Source: Pseudomonadota bacterium (GTDB lineage: Bacteria; Pseudomonadota; Gammaproteobacteria; Xanthomonadales; Rhodanobacteraceae). From it: 64,000 nucleotides of DNA. The notes below the pieces were generated by a model. The model was not told the origin of the DNA, did no database searches, and saw nothing but the letters and a program-made list of their open reading frames with translations. Position numbers and translations under genes: made by a program. Of this stretch, positions 50,309-59,532 are shown one piece after another. The DNA is taken from assembly GCA_029561145.1 (NCBI GenBank), contig JAKQJM010000128.1:1-64000 (forward strand). The letters run 5' to 3'. Each line of letters begins with the position of its first letter. The stretch's first letter is position 1.

Positions 50309-50958
50309 GATTTCTGCTTCTCCGCCGCAGCCGAAAGATCGCCAAGTTTCATCTCGACGAAGGTCCGCCCCGGCGACTGCATGTCGAGATGGGACAACGC
50401 TTCCTGGTAGGCGGCGCGGGCGTCCTCGATGCGGCCGAGCTTGGCCAGCACGTCACCACGCAACTCGCCTGCGAGCGCTGGATAATCCGACTTGGCCACG
50501 CGATCGAGTTGGGCGAGCGCCTTGTCCGCCTCGCCAAGAGCAAGGCTGACGCGCGCTTGCCTCAGGACGATGAGCGATTTCATCGAGCTTTCGCTGGCGG
50601 TCTTGTCGGCCCAGTCGAGGTCTGCTGCCGCGGCGGCGAGATCGCCCTTTTCGACGGCAATTTCCGCCTGGCGCATCGCTGCGAGCACCGCATAAGGGCT
50701 GCTTGGGTAGTCCTTGCGAAGAGTGGCCGCAACAGCGGCTGCGTCGTCAGCCTTCTTCGCCTCTACAGCCTCGATGAACGATCCGTAGCTGGTCGCTGCC
50801 TCGGCATGGCTGCGCAGTTCACGCGCCTTCCACTGCTGGAATCCGAAAATGAGCAGCAGGCCGATCGCGATACCAATCAGGATGGACATGGCGTTGGCAC
50901 GCAACCACTTGCGCACCAACTCACCTTGTTCGTGCTCGTCGAGAACTTCAAAAGCCAT
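50305..50958 (-). CDS. yfgM: YfgM-like tetratricopeptide membrane protein
   Basis: A 217-residue protein with an N-terminal inner-membrane helix (~22-40, AMSILIGIAIGLLLIFGF) and a periplasmic TPR-like domain ending RTFVEMKLGDL. YfgM works with PpiD at the Sec translocon as a periplasmic chaperone aid. The position before bamB supports the call. Two more Met codons lie 2 and 3 codons upstream; the start at MAFEVLDEHEQGE is preferred by family similarity. Confidence 0.85.
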   Translation of the reverse strand: MAFEVLDEHEQGELVRKWLRANAMSILIGIAIGLLLIFGFQQWKARELRSHAEAATSYGSFIEAVEAKKADDAAAVAATLRKDYPSSPYAVLAAMRQAEIAVEKGDLAAAAADLDWADKTASESSMKSLIVLRQARVSLALGEADKALAQLDRVAKSDYPALAGELRGDVLAKLGRIEDARAAYQEALSHLDMQSPGRTFVEMKLGDLSAAAEKQKS

Positions 50959-51058
50959 ACGCATCACCGGGTGAGGCGCCGCAAGACAGGATTTGCCGGA
51001 TGACCGGCGGGCGCGGCGCGAGGGGCGCTAGGGTAACAGGAAATCAACCGCCACCTGT

Positions 51059-51100
51059 AAAAAAGGCGTGGTCGAGAGGACTCCTCTCAGGAGTCCACGC
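51059..51100 (-). terminator. Intrinsic terminator spanning the rodZ stop codon
   Basis: On the minus strand GGACTCCT-GAG-AGGAGTCC forms an 8-bp stem with three-base loop, outer bases GCGT and ACGC can also pair, and TTTTTT follows. The loop and right arm include the rodZ TGA. It separates the rodZ block from yfgM. Confidence 0.85.
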
Positions 51101-52169
51101 GGGTCGCCAAGGCGCCTTCCGCGAACACCCGGAGATGGGCGACATTGGCCCGGCGGAACGGGGCCAAGTCGATGGTCTGGCCATCAGCAGAGACTTCGGC
51201 ACCCTGTGCATTTCCAATCCGCACGGAAATCGCACTGTCGCTCGAATAATTGTGCTCGGTTCCTGCTTCGAGCAGACCGTACTCGAGCTTCTGGCCATCC
51301 AGGGCAGTAACCTCGACCCAACTGGCCTGCTTGAGCTTGAGAGTCAACGTATGCCGGCCCGCCGGAGTTGCCGCGACCGGACTCACGACGGGAGCCTCAA
51401 TCGCGGAGAACGGCGCCATCGATGCAACGATCGGTGTCGGATCCTTGGCTTCGGTCACCAAGGCTCCATCGCTCGACGTCACTCCTGGCGGAACCTCGGC
51501 AATCACGGCGGAGGACGGAGGCATGCCAGCCGGTCTACTCGATTCGCTTGCCGATGGCGGGCGCACCGGCGCTTCGAAGGTCGTCCCTTGGCCATCAAGC
51601 ATGACCGTATGCGCAAGATTCTGTTCGAGCCCGCCATGCGTGGCGAGCCACACCGCAGGTCCAATGACCAGCCCCGTCAGGATCAGGTAGGTTGCACTGA
51701 CCGAATAGCGATCAAGCAAATAGCGTGAACGGGATACCGTCCCGGTCGAAACGAGCGGGACCTGCTCGGAGTTCCGGGACGCGACCCGATCGGCAAGCGT
51801 ACTCGGCAATCCGAGCAAGCGCGTATAGCTGGTCAGGTAGCCACGCAGATAGACAGCATGTGCAATGCCGCTGAAATCCTCGCGCTCGATCCGTCGCACG
51901 AGGCTGGCCTGCAGCTTGAGCCGCGACGCCACTTCCTCGCAGGTCCAGCCGCGACGTTCGCGCTCGGCACGCAAAAGCATGCCTACAGACATCCCGTCAT
52001 CGTCCTCGGCATCTGTCGCAGGCAGGCGGATTTCGTCCAACTGCGTGATCTCGCTCGAGAATTCAGCAGGAGAACCATGCAAATCCCGCTGTTCGACGCC
52101 GATCTTGCTCACTGATTCGATCTCCGGATTTGGCAGCAGGTCGAGCTGATGAGGGTCGTTGCTCATCAT
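51087..52169 (-). CDS. rodZ: Cell-shape protein RodZ
   Basis: A 360-residue RodZ. A long N-terminal extension (~60 residues) precedes the Cro/XRE HTH domain (SVGMLLRAERERRGWTCEEV, then SRLKLQASLVRRIE, LRGYLTSYTRLLGL), which binds MreB in the cytoplasm. A transmembrane helix (~157-177) and a Pro/Ala/Ser-rich periplasmic linker lead to a C-terminal DUF4115 domain (HTLTLKLKQASWVEVTALDG). It lies downstream of pilW with a 62-bp gap. Confidence 0.93.
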   Translation of the reverse strand: MMSNDPHQLDLLPNPEIESVSKIGVEQRDLHGSPAEFSSEITQLDEIRLPATDAEDDDGMSVGMLLRAERERRGWTCEEVASRLKLQASLVRRIEREDFSGIAHAVYLRGYLTSYTRLLGLPSTLADRVASRNSEQVPLVSTGTVSRSRYLLDRYSVSATYLILTGLVIGPAVWLATHGGLEQNLAHTVMLDGQGTTFEAPVRPPSASESSRPAGMPPSSAVIAEVPPGVTSSDGALVTEAKDPTPIVASMAPFSAIEAPVVSPVAATPAGRHTLTLKLKQASWVEVTALDGQKLEYGLLEAGTEHNYSSDSAISVRIGNAQGAEVSADGQTIDLAPFRRANVAHLRVFAEGALATRVDS

Positions 52170-52231
52170 GACCCGACCTCAAAATTGTTCTTGACGCAAA
52201 ATGAAACCGACATTTGTCAGTCTCCGAAATT

Positions 52232-53017
52232 TCACCGCGATCCCGAAGCATCGAGCGAGCGAGCCTGTTCCGATTCCGGAAACTGGCCGCGCAACCGTCG
52301 CGTATATTCCCGCGCGGCATCGCCGTTACCCAGACGCAATTCGATGTTTCGCCCCAGCAATAACGCATCCGCGCTCGATTGCCCTACCGCTTCGTAGCGC
52401 TGGATGAAGGCGCGCGCCCGAAAAAAGTCGTCCCTGCGATACAACACGGTCGCCATCTGGAACAGTGCCTCGGAGTTGTCCGGAGCCCGACCCAGGGCAG
52501 CCCGAAGGTCTCGTTCAGCCACGTCCAGCTTGCCACCCTTGATCGCACAAGTGCCCGAATTGGTCAAGGCCACAACTGGCGTCTTGTAGAACGGATCTGA
52601 GACGGCGCGCTCAAAATAGACGGCCGATTCGTCGAAACGCCCCAACTTGCACAGGAAAGCACCGTAGTTGTTGTTCTCGCTGCCCGATTTCGGCACGAGC
52701 TGTGCGGCACGACGGTAGTGTTCCTCTGCCTTGGCATTGTCCCCGATACGCTCATACAGCAGGGCGATCACGGTATGCGCATCGGCATGGTTGTTGTCGG
52801 CAGCCAGCGCCTTGTTGAGATTCTCGAGAGCGACTTCAAGCTTGCCTTGCGCCATGTATTTCTGACCCAGGTCGGTATACAGCGCCGCTGCCTTGGTCTT
52901 CGGGTTCTCCGGGTTGCTTTCCGCTGCCGGGCGCGAACGCGCGCTGCCGCTGCCGGTCGCGCAACCTGCAAGCAGGGCCAGGATCAGGCCGACAAACAGG
53001 ATCCGATCAAGCCGCAT
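52232..53017 (-). CDS. pilW: Type IV pilus biogenesis lipoprotein PilW/PilF
   Basis: A 261-residue lipoprotein (lipobox LAGC, Cys19) with about six TPRs ([59 protein letters not shown]). PilF/PilW is the pilotin that helps the secretin PilQ form in the outer membrane. The ATG at 53017 lies inside the last codons of rlmN (11-bp overlap), showing tight coupling. Confidence 0.92.
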   Translation of the reverse strand: MRLDRILFVGLILALLAGCATGSGSARSRPAAESNPENPKTKAAALYTDLGQKYMAQGKLEVALENLNKALAADNNHADAHTVIALLYERIGDNAKAEEHYRRAAQLVPKSGSENNNYGAFLCKLGRFDESAVYFERAVSDPFYKTPVVALTNSGTCAIKGGKLDVAERDLRAALGRAPDNSEALFQMATVLYRRDDFFRARAFIQRYEAVGQSSADALLLGRNIELRLGNGDAAREYTRRLRGQFPESEQARSLDASGSR

Positions 53018-54125
53018 CAGCCACGCCCTCCTCGATCTTCTTGCGGAACTCGGCCTGGCGACGGGTGCGATCCATGACCTGCCCCTTGAGCTGGCCGCAA
53101 GCTGCGTCGATATCGTCACCGCGCGTCCGCCGCACCATGGTCAACACCCCGGCATCGAGCAGGATGGTCTGGAAATCCCGTATCACCGATTCGTCGGAGC
53201 GCTCGAAGCGTGTGCCGGTGAACGGATTGAACGGAATCAGGTTGATCTTGCTCGGCACCCTGCGCACAAGCCTGACCAGCTCGCGTGCCAGTTCGGGCGT
53301 GTCATTGACACCCTTCATCATCGTGTATTCAAACGTGACGGTCGTGCGCGGGCGACGCTGCGTGTAACGGATGCAGGCATCCATCAGTTCGGCGATCGGG
53401 TACTTCTTGTTGAGCGGAACGAGCTCGGTGCGCAACGCATCGTTCGGCGCGTGCAGCGACACGGCGAGCGACACGTCACTTTCTTCCGAAAGGCGATCGA
53501 TCATCGGCACCAGTCCGGCGGTCGACAGTGTCACGCGCTTGTTGGCCAGGCCGAACCCCAGGTCATCGCGCATGATGCTCATCGCGCGCACGACGTTGTC
53601 GAAATTGAGCAGTGGTTCGCCCATGCCCATCATGACCACATTGGTCAGCTTGCGCTGATGGTGCGGGACATTGCCGAGGTGCCGGGCCGCAACCCAGACC
53701 TGGCCAATGATCTCGGCGGTGGACAGGTTGCGGTTGAAACCCTGCGTTGCGGTCGAGCAGAACTGGCAGTTGAGCCCGCAGCCGACCTGCGAGGACACGC
53801 AAAGCGTGCCGCGCGAATTTTCGGGGATGAACACGGCTTCGATGGCATTGCTGCCATCCATGCCCAGCAGCCATTTGTGCGTGCCGTCGCTGGATTGCTT
53901 TTCGAACAGCACGTTCGGCGGCACGATTTCGGCGACCGCCTCGAGCTTGCTGCGCAGCGCCTTGCCGACATCCGTCATCAGCGAGAAATCGGTGACGTGG
54001 CGGTGATACATCCACTTCATGACCTGATCGGCACGGTAAGGCTTCTCGCCGGCCTGCGCGAACCACTCGCGCAGGCCATTGCGATCAAGGCCAAACAGAT
54101 TCGTTCGGGTCGGTGTCGCTTCCAT
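53007..54125 (-). CDS. rlmN: Dual-specificity RNA methyltransferase RlmN
   Basis: A 372-residue radical-SAM enzyme that methylates C2 of A2503 in 23S rRNA and A37 in some tRNAs. The CxxxCxxC cluster is in CGLNCQFC; other motifs are [23 protein letters not shown] and the conserved catalytic Cys near [11 protein letters not shown]. It overlaps pilW and lies 5 bp after ndk. Confidence 0.96.
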   Translation of the reverse strand: MEATPTRTNLFGLDRNGLREWFAQAGEKPYRADQVMKWMYHRHVTDFSLMTDVGKALRSKLEAVAEIVPPNVLFEKQSSDGTHKWLLGMDGSNAIEAVFIPENSRGTLCVSSQVGCGLNCQFCSTATQGFNRNLSTAEIIGQVWVAARHLGNVPHHQRKLTNVVMMGMGEPLLNFDNVVRAMSIMRDDLGFGLANKRVTLSTAGLVPMIDRLSEESDVSLAVSLHAPNDALRTELVPLNKKYPIAELMDACIRYTQRRPRTTVTFEYTMMKGVNDTPELARELVRLVRRVPSKINLIPFNPFTGTRFERSDESVIRDFQTILLDAGVLTMVRRTRGDDIDAACGQLKGQVMDRTRRQAEFRKKIEEGVADAA

Positions 54126-54130
54126 CGACT

Positions 54131-54556
54131 TCAGCGCGTTGCCAATTCGGAGCTGGCGAAGAAATAGGCGATTTCGACGGCGGCGGTTTCCGACGCGTCG
54201 GAACCGTGCACCGCATTGGCGTCGATCGAATCGGCGAAATCCGCACGGATCGTTCCGGCGGCCGCCTTCTTCGGATCCGTCGCGCCCATCAGGTCACGAT
54301 GTACCGATATCGCATTCTCGCCTTCGAGCACCTGGATGATGACCGGGCCCGAAATCATGAAATCGACCAATGCCTTGAAGAACGGGCGTTCGCTGTGGAC
54401 GGCATAGAAGCCCTCTGCTTCGCGTCGCGAGAGCTGCTTCATGCGCGCAGCGACGATCTTGAGGCCGGCTTTTTCGAATCGCGAATAGATCGCGCCGATC
54501 ACGTTCTTGGCAACCGCATCGGGCTTGATGATGGAAAGGGTGCGCTCCAGCGCCAT
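54131..54556 (-). CDS. ndk: Nucleoside diphosphate kinase
   Basis: A 141-residue Ndk, normal length, that transfers gamma-phosphate from ATP to other NDPs in the cytoplasm. Key elements are [15 protein letters not shown] at the N-terminus, and the active-site His in [16 protein letters not shown]. It begins the ndk-rlmN-pilW-rodZ transcript. Confidence 0.97.
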   Translation of the reverse strand: MALERTLSIIKPDAVAKNVIGAIYSRFEKAGLKIVAARMKQLSRREAEGFYAVHSERPFFKALVDFMISGPVIIQVLEGENAISVHRDLMGATDPKKAAAGTIRADFADSIDANAVHGSDASETAAVEIAYFFASSELATR

Positions 54557-54720
54557 TGTGTTAGGGCCTTATTGAATGAGGTAATCGAGGGGTGAGAACG
54601 CCGCTGCGGGACTAAACCTACGGCAATCCGGATAGTTAGCGTGTTATCCGACTGCGCATTCTAGCTAGTTCCGGGCGTGATTTGCACCCCGAAAACGTGA
54701 CTTCCCGCCGATTACCGGCG

Positions 54721-54749
54721 TTGCTCAACACGACTCACCGGCATATTAT
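54721..54749 (+). promoter_or_regulatory. Putative promoter of the psrA-like gene
   Basis: TTGCTC (54721-54726) and TATTAT (54744-54749) are 17 bp apart. The -10 matches five of six consensus positions; the -35 matches three. The transcription start would fall within the operator at 54751-54764. Confidence 0.55.
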
Positions 54750-54750
54750 T

Positions 54751-54764
54751 CAAACGATCGTTTG
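54751..54764. promoter_or_regulatory. PsrA-type operator
   Basis: CAAAC-GATC-GTTTG is a perfect 14-bp palindrome. It fits the G/CAAAC-N2-4-GTTTG/C site described for Pseudomonas PsrA. It starts two bases after the -10 box, an ideal position for autorepression, and is also near the fad genes. Confidence 0.75.
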
Positions 54765-54793
54765 GTTTCCCGGCCCGGACTGGACCCTGTCAC

Positions 54794-55414
54794 TTGAATT
54801 CACCTCATTTCTCGACCAAGGAACGGATACTCGGTGCTGCCGAGGAGCTGTTTGCGCGCCACGGATTTGCCGGCGCATCGTTGCGTGAGCTGACCGCAAC
54901 CGCCAAGGTCAACCTCGCTGCAGTCAACTATCACTTCGGCTCCAAGGACAACCTCGTCAACGAGGTATTCCGGCGGCGCCTTGACGAGCTCAGTGCGCAT
55001 CGGCTGGATGCACTTCAGCAGGTGCTGGCCAAGCCGCAGCCGACACTTGAAGACATCCTGTCGGCGTTCATCCATCCGGCCCTGTTGTTGTCACTCGACA
55101 AGTCAGGCGGCGCAACCTTCGTTCGCGTGCTGGCGCGCGCCTATGCCGAGCACAATGAGCGCTTGCGCAAATTCCTCTCGGAAAACTACGGTCATGTCCT
55201 CAAGGAGTTCGCCGCGGCCTTCAGTATCCAGTTGCCACACCTGGACAAGGAAGAGCTTTACTGGCGCATCGACATCATCGCTGGCGCCCTGACGTATGCC
55301 ATGGCGGACTTTGGCGTGATCAAGCGGCGCGCCGCGATGTCCGAGAAGATCCACCGCGAGCGTGCCGCCGAACACCTGATCCGCTTCGCTGCTGCCGGCC
55401 TGCGCGCCGACTGA
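54794..55414 (+). CDS. psrA: TetR-family regulator, PsrA-like
   Basis: A 206-residue TetR regulator. The N-terminal HTH is TKERILGAAEELFARHGFAG, ASLRELTATAKVNLAAVNYHF; the C-terminal ~150 residues are helical and would bind a ligand. In Pseudomonas, PsrA senses long-chain fatty acids or acyl-CoA and controls beta-oxidation genes. Here the upstream operator has the PsrA-type sequence and the next genes encode beta-oxidation enzymes, which supports the assignment. The only start in reach is a TTG at 54794, which would reduce translation; no in-frame ATG fits. Confidence 0.85.
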   Translation: MNSPHFSTKERILGAAEELFARHGFAGASLRELTATAKVNLAAVNYHFGSKDNLVNEVFRRRLDELSAHRLDALQQVLAKPQPTLEDILSAFIHPALLLSLDKSGGATFVRVLARAYAEHNERLRKFLSENYGHVLKEFAAAFSIQLPHLDKEELYWRIDIIAGALTYAMADFGVIKRRAAMSEKIHRERAAEHLIRFAAAGLRAD

Positions 55415-55489
55415 CCACACCCCCGAATCCCGTTGCGCTGCCCTGCAGTTGCATCGCCCATCCGATCTTCCTGCCCTGCGAGGTATTGC

Positions 55490-57862
55490 ATGAGCCACTC
55501 CCCTCTCCGCATCCGCAAGGTTGCCGTCCTCGGCGCCGGCGTCATGGGCGCACAGATCGCCGCGCATCTGACCAATGCCGAAGTCGAAACGATCCTTTTC
55601 GACCTGCCGGCCAAGGAAGGGCCGAAAAGCGGCGTCGCGATCAAGGCCATCGCGAACCTGGCCAAGCTTTCGCCGGCCCCGCTGGCCGAAGCATCGCGCG
55701 CTGCGGCGATCACGCCGGCCAACTACGACGAGCATCTCGATCTGCTCAAGGGCTGCGACCTGATCATCGAGGCGATCGCCGAACGCCTCGACTGGAAGCT
55801 CGACCTTTACAAGAAGATTGCGCCGCATGTCTCTGATTCTGCGTTCATTGCAAGCAACACTTCAGGGCTTTCCATCAATGCCTTGGCCGAGGCGTTGCCG
55901 GCTTCTATGCGACCGCGCTTCTCCGGCATCCACTTCTTCAATCCGCCGCGCTACATGCATCTGGTCGAATTGATCCCGGATCTGCAGACCGACCCCGCAC
56001 TGCTCTCCGGGCTTGAAGCCTTCCTGACCACGACGCTCGGCAAGGGCGTGGTACACGCCAAGGACACGCCGAATTTCATCGGCAATCGGATCGGCGTGTT
56101 TTCGATCCTCGCAACCATGCATCACACCGAACAGTTCAAGCTCGGCTTCGATGCAGTCGATGCGGTCACCGGTCCGGCAATCGGTCGACCAAAGAGCGCG
56201 ACCTATCGCACGTCGGACGTGGTCGGACTCGACACGATGGCGCACGTGATCAAGACCATGGCCGACACCCTGCCGAATGATCCGTGGTACCGCTACTACA
56301 AGGCGCCGGCGTGGCTGATGGCGCTGATCGAGAAAGGCGCGCTCGGGCAGAAATCCGGGGCAGGCTTTTTCCGCAAGGTCGGCAAGGAGATCCAGGTACT
56401 CGATCTCGCCACGCAGGACTACCGGGCGGTTTCCGAAGACGCCAGCGAGGAGGTCGCCAGGATCCTCGCGATCAGGAATCCATCCGAGAAATTCGCCGCC
56501 CTGCGCGCCTCTTCGGACAACCAGGCACGGTTCCTCTGGGCGATGTTCCGCGATCTTTTCCATTACACGGCTTTCCACCTCGCCGATATCGCCGACACCG
56601 CGCGCCACGTCGATTTCGCGATCCGCTGGGGTTACGGCTGGAAGCTCGGCCCGTTCGAGACCTGGCAGGCTGCGGGCTGGAAACAGGTTACCCAGTGGAT
56701 CGCCGAGGATATCGCCGCCGGCAAGGCGATGAGCGATGCGCCACTGCCCGCGTGGGTCAGCGATGGGCGCGACGGCGTGCACGGCAAGGATGGCTCGTGG
56801 TCGCCGAGCCTCGGCAGGAACGTGCCGCGCTCCGATGCAGCGGTCTACCGGCGCCAGTTGTTCCCCGATCCGCTGCTCGGTGAATCTGCCGGCAACGGCA
56901 CCACGGTCTGGGAAAACGATGGCGTGCGCCTCTGGCACCTCGGCGATGACATCGGCATCGTCTCGTTCAAGACCAAGATGAATACGGTCAATGATGCGGT
57001 GCTCGATGGCCTTCAGCGCTGCGTCGAGGAATGCGAAAAACAGTTCAAGGCGATGGTGATCTGGCAAACCGGCGAGCCATTCTCGGCCGGCGCTGACCTG
57101 AAGGGCGCGCTCGGCCTGATCCAGGAAGGCAAGATCGCTGCGTTTGAAGCGATGGTCGCGAACTTCCAGGCGACCAGCATGCGCATCAAGTACTCGCTGG
57201 TACCGGTGGTGTCGGCCGTACGCGGCATGGCGTTTGGCGGCGGCTGCGAGTTCCAGATGCATTCCGCGCGAACGGTGGCGGCGCTCGAAAGCTACATCGG
57301 CCTGGTCGAAGCGGGAGTCGGCCTGCTGCCGGCAGGTGGCGGCCTCAAGGAATTCGCCTTGCGTGCATCGCGCAACAGCATCGATGGCGATCCGTTCAAT
57401 GGCATCAAGAAATCCTTCGAAGCTGCCGCGATGGCCAAGGTCTCGACCAGCGCGCTCGAAGCGAAACAACTCGGACTGCTGCGGCCGGACGACGTGATCG
57501 TCTTCAACAGCTTCGAACTCCTCTACGTCGCCAAGCAGGTCGCCGCCTCGCTGGCCGAAGCCGGCTGGCGTCCACCCCTGCCGGCGCGCGATGTCACGGT
57601 CGCCGGCGATGTCGGCACGGCCTCTCTCAAGATGATGCTGGTCAACATGCTCGAAGGCCGATTCGTCTCGCCACACGACTACGAGATCGGCAGCCGCATC
57701 GCCGACACCTTGTGCGGCGGCGTCATCGAGCGCGGCTCGCAGGTCGATGAAGCCTGGTTGCTCGACCTCGAGCGCAAGCATTTCGTCGAACTTGCGCAGA
57801 TGCCGAAGACCCAGGAACGCATCGCGCACACGCTGACGACCGGCAAGCCGCTGCGGAACTGA
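55490..57862 (+). CDS. fadN: 3-hydroxyacyl-CoA dehydrogenase/enoyl-CoA hydratase (FadN-like)
   Basis: A 790-residue bifunctional beta-oxidation enzyme. The NAD-binding dehydrogenase domain comes first (VAVLGAGVMGAQIAAHL, then FFNPPRYMHLVEL, NFIGNRIGVF), and the crotonase/enoyl-CoA hydratase domain is C-terminal (GEPFSAGADLKGALG, VRGMAFGGGCEF, GLVEAGVGLLPAGGG). This order is that of Bacillus FadN, opposite to E. coli FadB. It hydrates enoyl-CoA and oxidises 3-hydroxyacyl-CoA. The ATG at 55490 is 75 bp after psrA; fadA follows after 115 bp. Confidence 0.93.
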   Translation: MSHSPLRIRKVAVLGAGVMGAQIAAHLTNAEVETILFDLPAKEGPKSGVAIKAIANLAKLSPAPLAEASRAAAITPANYDEHLDLLKGCDLIIEAIAERLDWKLDLYKKIAPHVSDSAFIASNTSGLSINALAEALPASMRPRFSGIHFFNPPRYMHLVELIPDLQTDPALLSGLEAFLTTTLGKGVVHAKDTPNFIGNRIGVFSILATMHHTEQFKLGFDAVDAVTGPAIGRPKSATYRTSDVVGLDTMAHVIKTMADTLPNDPWYRYYKAPAWLMALIEKGALGQKSGAGFFRKVGKEIQVLDLATQDYRAVSEDASEEVARILAIRNPSEKFAALRASSDNQARFLWAMFRDLFHYTAFHLADIADTARHVDFAIRWGYGWKLGPFETWQAAGWKQVTQWIAEDIAAGKAMSDAPLPAWVSDGRDGVHGKDGSWSPSLGRNVPRSDAAVYRRQLFPDPLLGESAGNGTTVWENDGVRLWHLGDDIGIVSFKTKMNTVNDAVLDGLQRCVEECEKQFKAMVIWQTGEPFSAGADLKGALGLIQEGKIAAFEAMVANFQATSMRIKYSLVPVVSAVRGMAFGGGCEFQMHSARTVAALESYIGLVEAGVGLLPAGGGLKEFALRASRNSIDGDPFNGIKKSFEAAAMAKVSTSALEAKQLGLLRPDDVIVFNSFELLYVAKQVAASLAEAGWRPPLPARDVTVAGDVGTASLKMMLVNMLEGRFVSPHDYEIGSRIADTLCGGVIERGSQVDEAWLLDLERKHFVELAQMPKTQERIAHTLTTGKPLRN

Positions 57863-57960
57863 GATCCGGGATTTGGGATTCGGGATTCGCGAGAACCCGC
57901 CTTCCACAATCCCGCGATCCCGTCACTCCGCGAGTCCCGAATTCCCAATCTCGAATCCCC
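57863..57960. repeat. Intergenic GGGATT-type inverted repeat inside the fad operon
   Basis: On the plus strand GGGATTTGGGATTCGGGATTC opens the region, and its near complement (TCCCGAATTCCCAATCTCGA) closes it, so ~30-nt imperfect arms can fold on each other. From general knowledge, similar GGGATT-rich intergenic repeats are common in Xanthomonadaceae. It could shape mRNA stability between fadN and fadA. Confidence 0.6.
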
Positions 57961-57977
57961 GTTTTTCGGAGAAAGCC

Positions 57978-59174
57978 ATGACCCGACAACTCCAGGACGC
58001 CTATATCGTCTCCGCCGTGCGTACTCCGGTGGGCAAGGCCCCGCGCGGCGTGTTCCGCAATACCCGTCCCGATGACCTGCTCGCCCACGTGATCCGCGCG
58101 GCGGTGGCCGGTGCGCCAGGCATCGATCCTTCGCGCATCGACGATGTCGTGATCGGCTGTGCGATGCCCGAAGCCGAGCAAGGCATGAACGTCGCGCGTA
58201 TCGGCGTGCTGCTCGCTGGTTTGCCGAATGCGGTTCCGGCCCAGACGATCAATCGCTTCTGCTCTTCGGGCGTGCAGGCGATTGCACTGGCGGCCGATCG
58301 CATCCGTACCGGCGATGCCGACCTCATGCTTGCAGGCGGCACCGAGAGCATGAGCATGGTGCCGATGATGGGTCACAAGATTGCGATGAATCCCGCGGCC
58401 TTCGCGGACGAGAACATCGCGATCGCCTACGGCATGGGCATCACCGCCGAGAACGTCGCCAGTGAATGGAAGATCAGCCGCGAAGACCAGGATGCGTTCG
58501 CCCTCGCCTCGCACCAGAAAGCCCTCGCCGCGATTGCGGCGGGTGATTTCAAGGACGAGATCGTGCCGTTCAAACTGGATGACCATTACCCGGATCTGGT
58601 CGGACGTTCGATCCAGACCGACAGTCGCCTGATCGATACCGACGAAGGCCCGCGCCCCGACACGAGTGCCGCTGGCCTGGCCAAGCTGCGCACCGTATTC
58701 AAGGCCGGTGGCAGCGTCACCGCCGGCAACTCCTCGCAAATGTCCGATGGTGCCGGCGCACTGGTGCTGGCCAGCGAAAAGGCAATCAGGGAATACAACC
58801 TGACCCCGATCGCCCGCTTCGTCTCGTTCGCGGTCGCCGGCGTGCGCCCCGAGGTGATGGGTATCGGTCCGATCGCCGCCATTCCCAAGGCCTTGAAGCT
58901 GGCGGGACTGAGCCGGGAACAGATCGACTGGATCGAACTCAACGAAGCCTTTGCCGCGCAGGCACTGGCCGTGATCTGCGATCTCGGCCTCGATGCGGGC
59001 AAGGTCAATCCGCTCGGCGGTGCGATTGCGCTTGGTCACCCGCTCGGCGCGACTGGCGCCGTGCGTGCAGCCACCCTGATCCACGGTCTGCGCCGACGCC
59101 AGCAGAAATACGGCATGGTGACGATGTGCATCGGCACCGGCATGGGCGCAGCGGGAATCTTCGAGGCGCTTTGA
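57978..59174 (+). CDS. fadA: Acetyl-CoA C-acyltransferase (3-ketoacyl-CoA thiolase)
   Basis: A 398-residue thiolase completing the beta-oxidation cycle by cleaving 3-ketoacyl-CoA with CoA. Active-site Cys95 is in NRFCSSGVQA; the C-terminal His and Cys lie in NPLGGAIALGHPLGATGA and MCIGTGMGAAG. Sequence and context with fadN fit FadA more than a biosynthetic thiolase. GGAGAAAG precedes the ATG at 57978. Confidence 0.94.
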   Translation: MTRQLQDAYIVSAVRTPVGKAPRGVFRNTRPDDLLAHVIRAAVAGAPGIDPSRIDDVVIGCAMPEAEQGMNVARIGVLLAGLPNAVPAQTINRFCSSGVQAIALAADRIRTGDADLMLAGGTESMSMVPMMGHKIAMNPAAFADENIAIAYGMGITAENVASEWKISREDQDAFALASHQKALAAIAAGDFKDEIVPFKLDDHYPDLVGRSIQTDSRLIDTDEGPRPDTSAAGLAKLRTVFKAGGSVTAGNSSQMSDGAGALVLASEKAIREYNLTPIARFVSFAVAGVRPEVMGIGPIAAIPKALKLAGLSREQIDWIELNEAFAAQALAVICDLGLDAGKVNPLGGAIALGHPLGATGAVRAATLIHGLRRRQQKYGMVTMCIGTGMGAAGIFEAL

Positions 59175-59179
59175 GACAG

Positions 59180-59530
59180 TCAGGTCAGACGCGTGCCGTT
59201 CGGGACCGGTCGCTCGATCGTCGTGATGACGACGCCAGCCTCGGTTTGAAAGCCGGTCAGCAGGAACTGTGAGCGGAACGGGCCGATCTGCTTCTCGGGA
59301 AAATTGATCACGCCGACGATCTGGCGACCGACCAGATCGTCGGGTGAATACAGGGCGGCGATCTGGGCGCTGGTCTTGCGTTCGCCATGGGGGCCGAAAT
59401 CCACCCAGACCTTGAACGCCGGTTTGCGCGCCTCGGCAAACACTTCGACGCGTGTCACCGTTCCGGCGATCATGACGACACGTTCAAACTCGTGCCAGGC
59501 AAGCGGTGCGTCGTCGACCGGACCGGACAT
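59180..59530 (-). CDS. csaA: CsaA-like tRNA-binding-domain protein
   Basis: A 116-residue protein with the EMAP/tRNA-binding OB-fold typical of CsaA ([50 protein letters not shown]). CsaA is a small dimeric protein proposed to act as a chaperone and to bind tRNA. The ATG at 59530 starts 2 bp after the stop of the upstream lipoprotein gene, so the two are probably co-transcribed. Confidence 0.88.
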   Translation of the reverse strand: MSGPVDDAPLAWHEFERVVMIAGTVTRVEVFAEARKPAFKVWVDFGPHGERKTSAQIAALYSPDDLVGRQIVGVINFPEKQIGPFRSQFLLTGFQTEAGVVITTIERPVPNGTRLT

Positions 59531-59532
59531 GG

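Noticed and set aside
55862..57907. A 681-codon minus-strand frame
   Set aside because: It is antisense to fadN, with composition typical of a shadow frame in high-GC DNA.
57863..57960. Short repeats as a CRISPR array
   Set aside because: Units are 6-8 bp, contiguous and lack spacers or cas genes.
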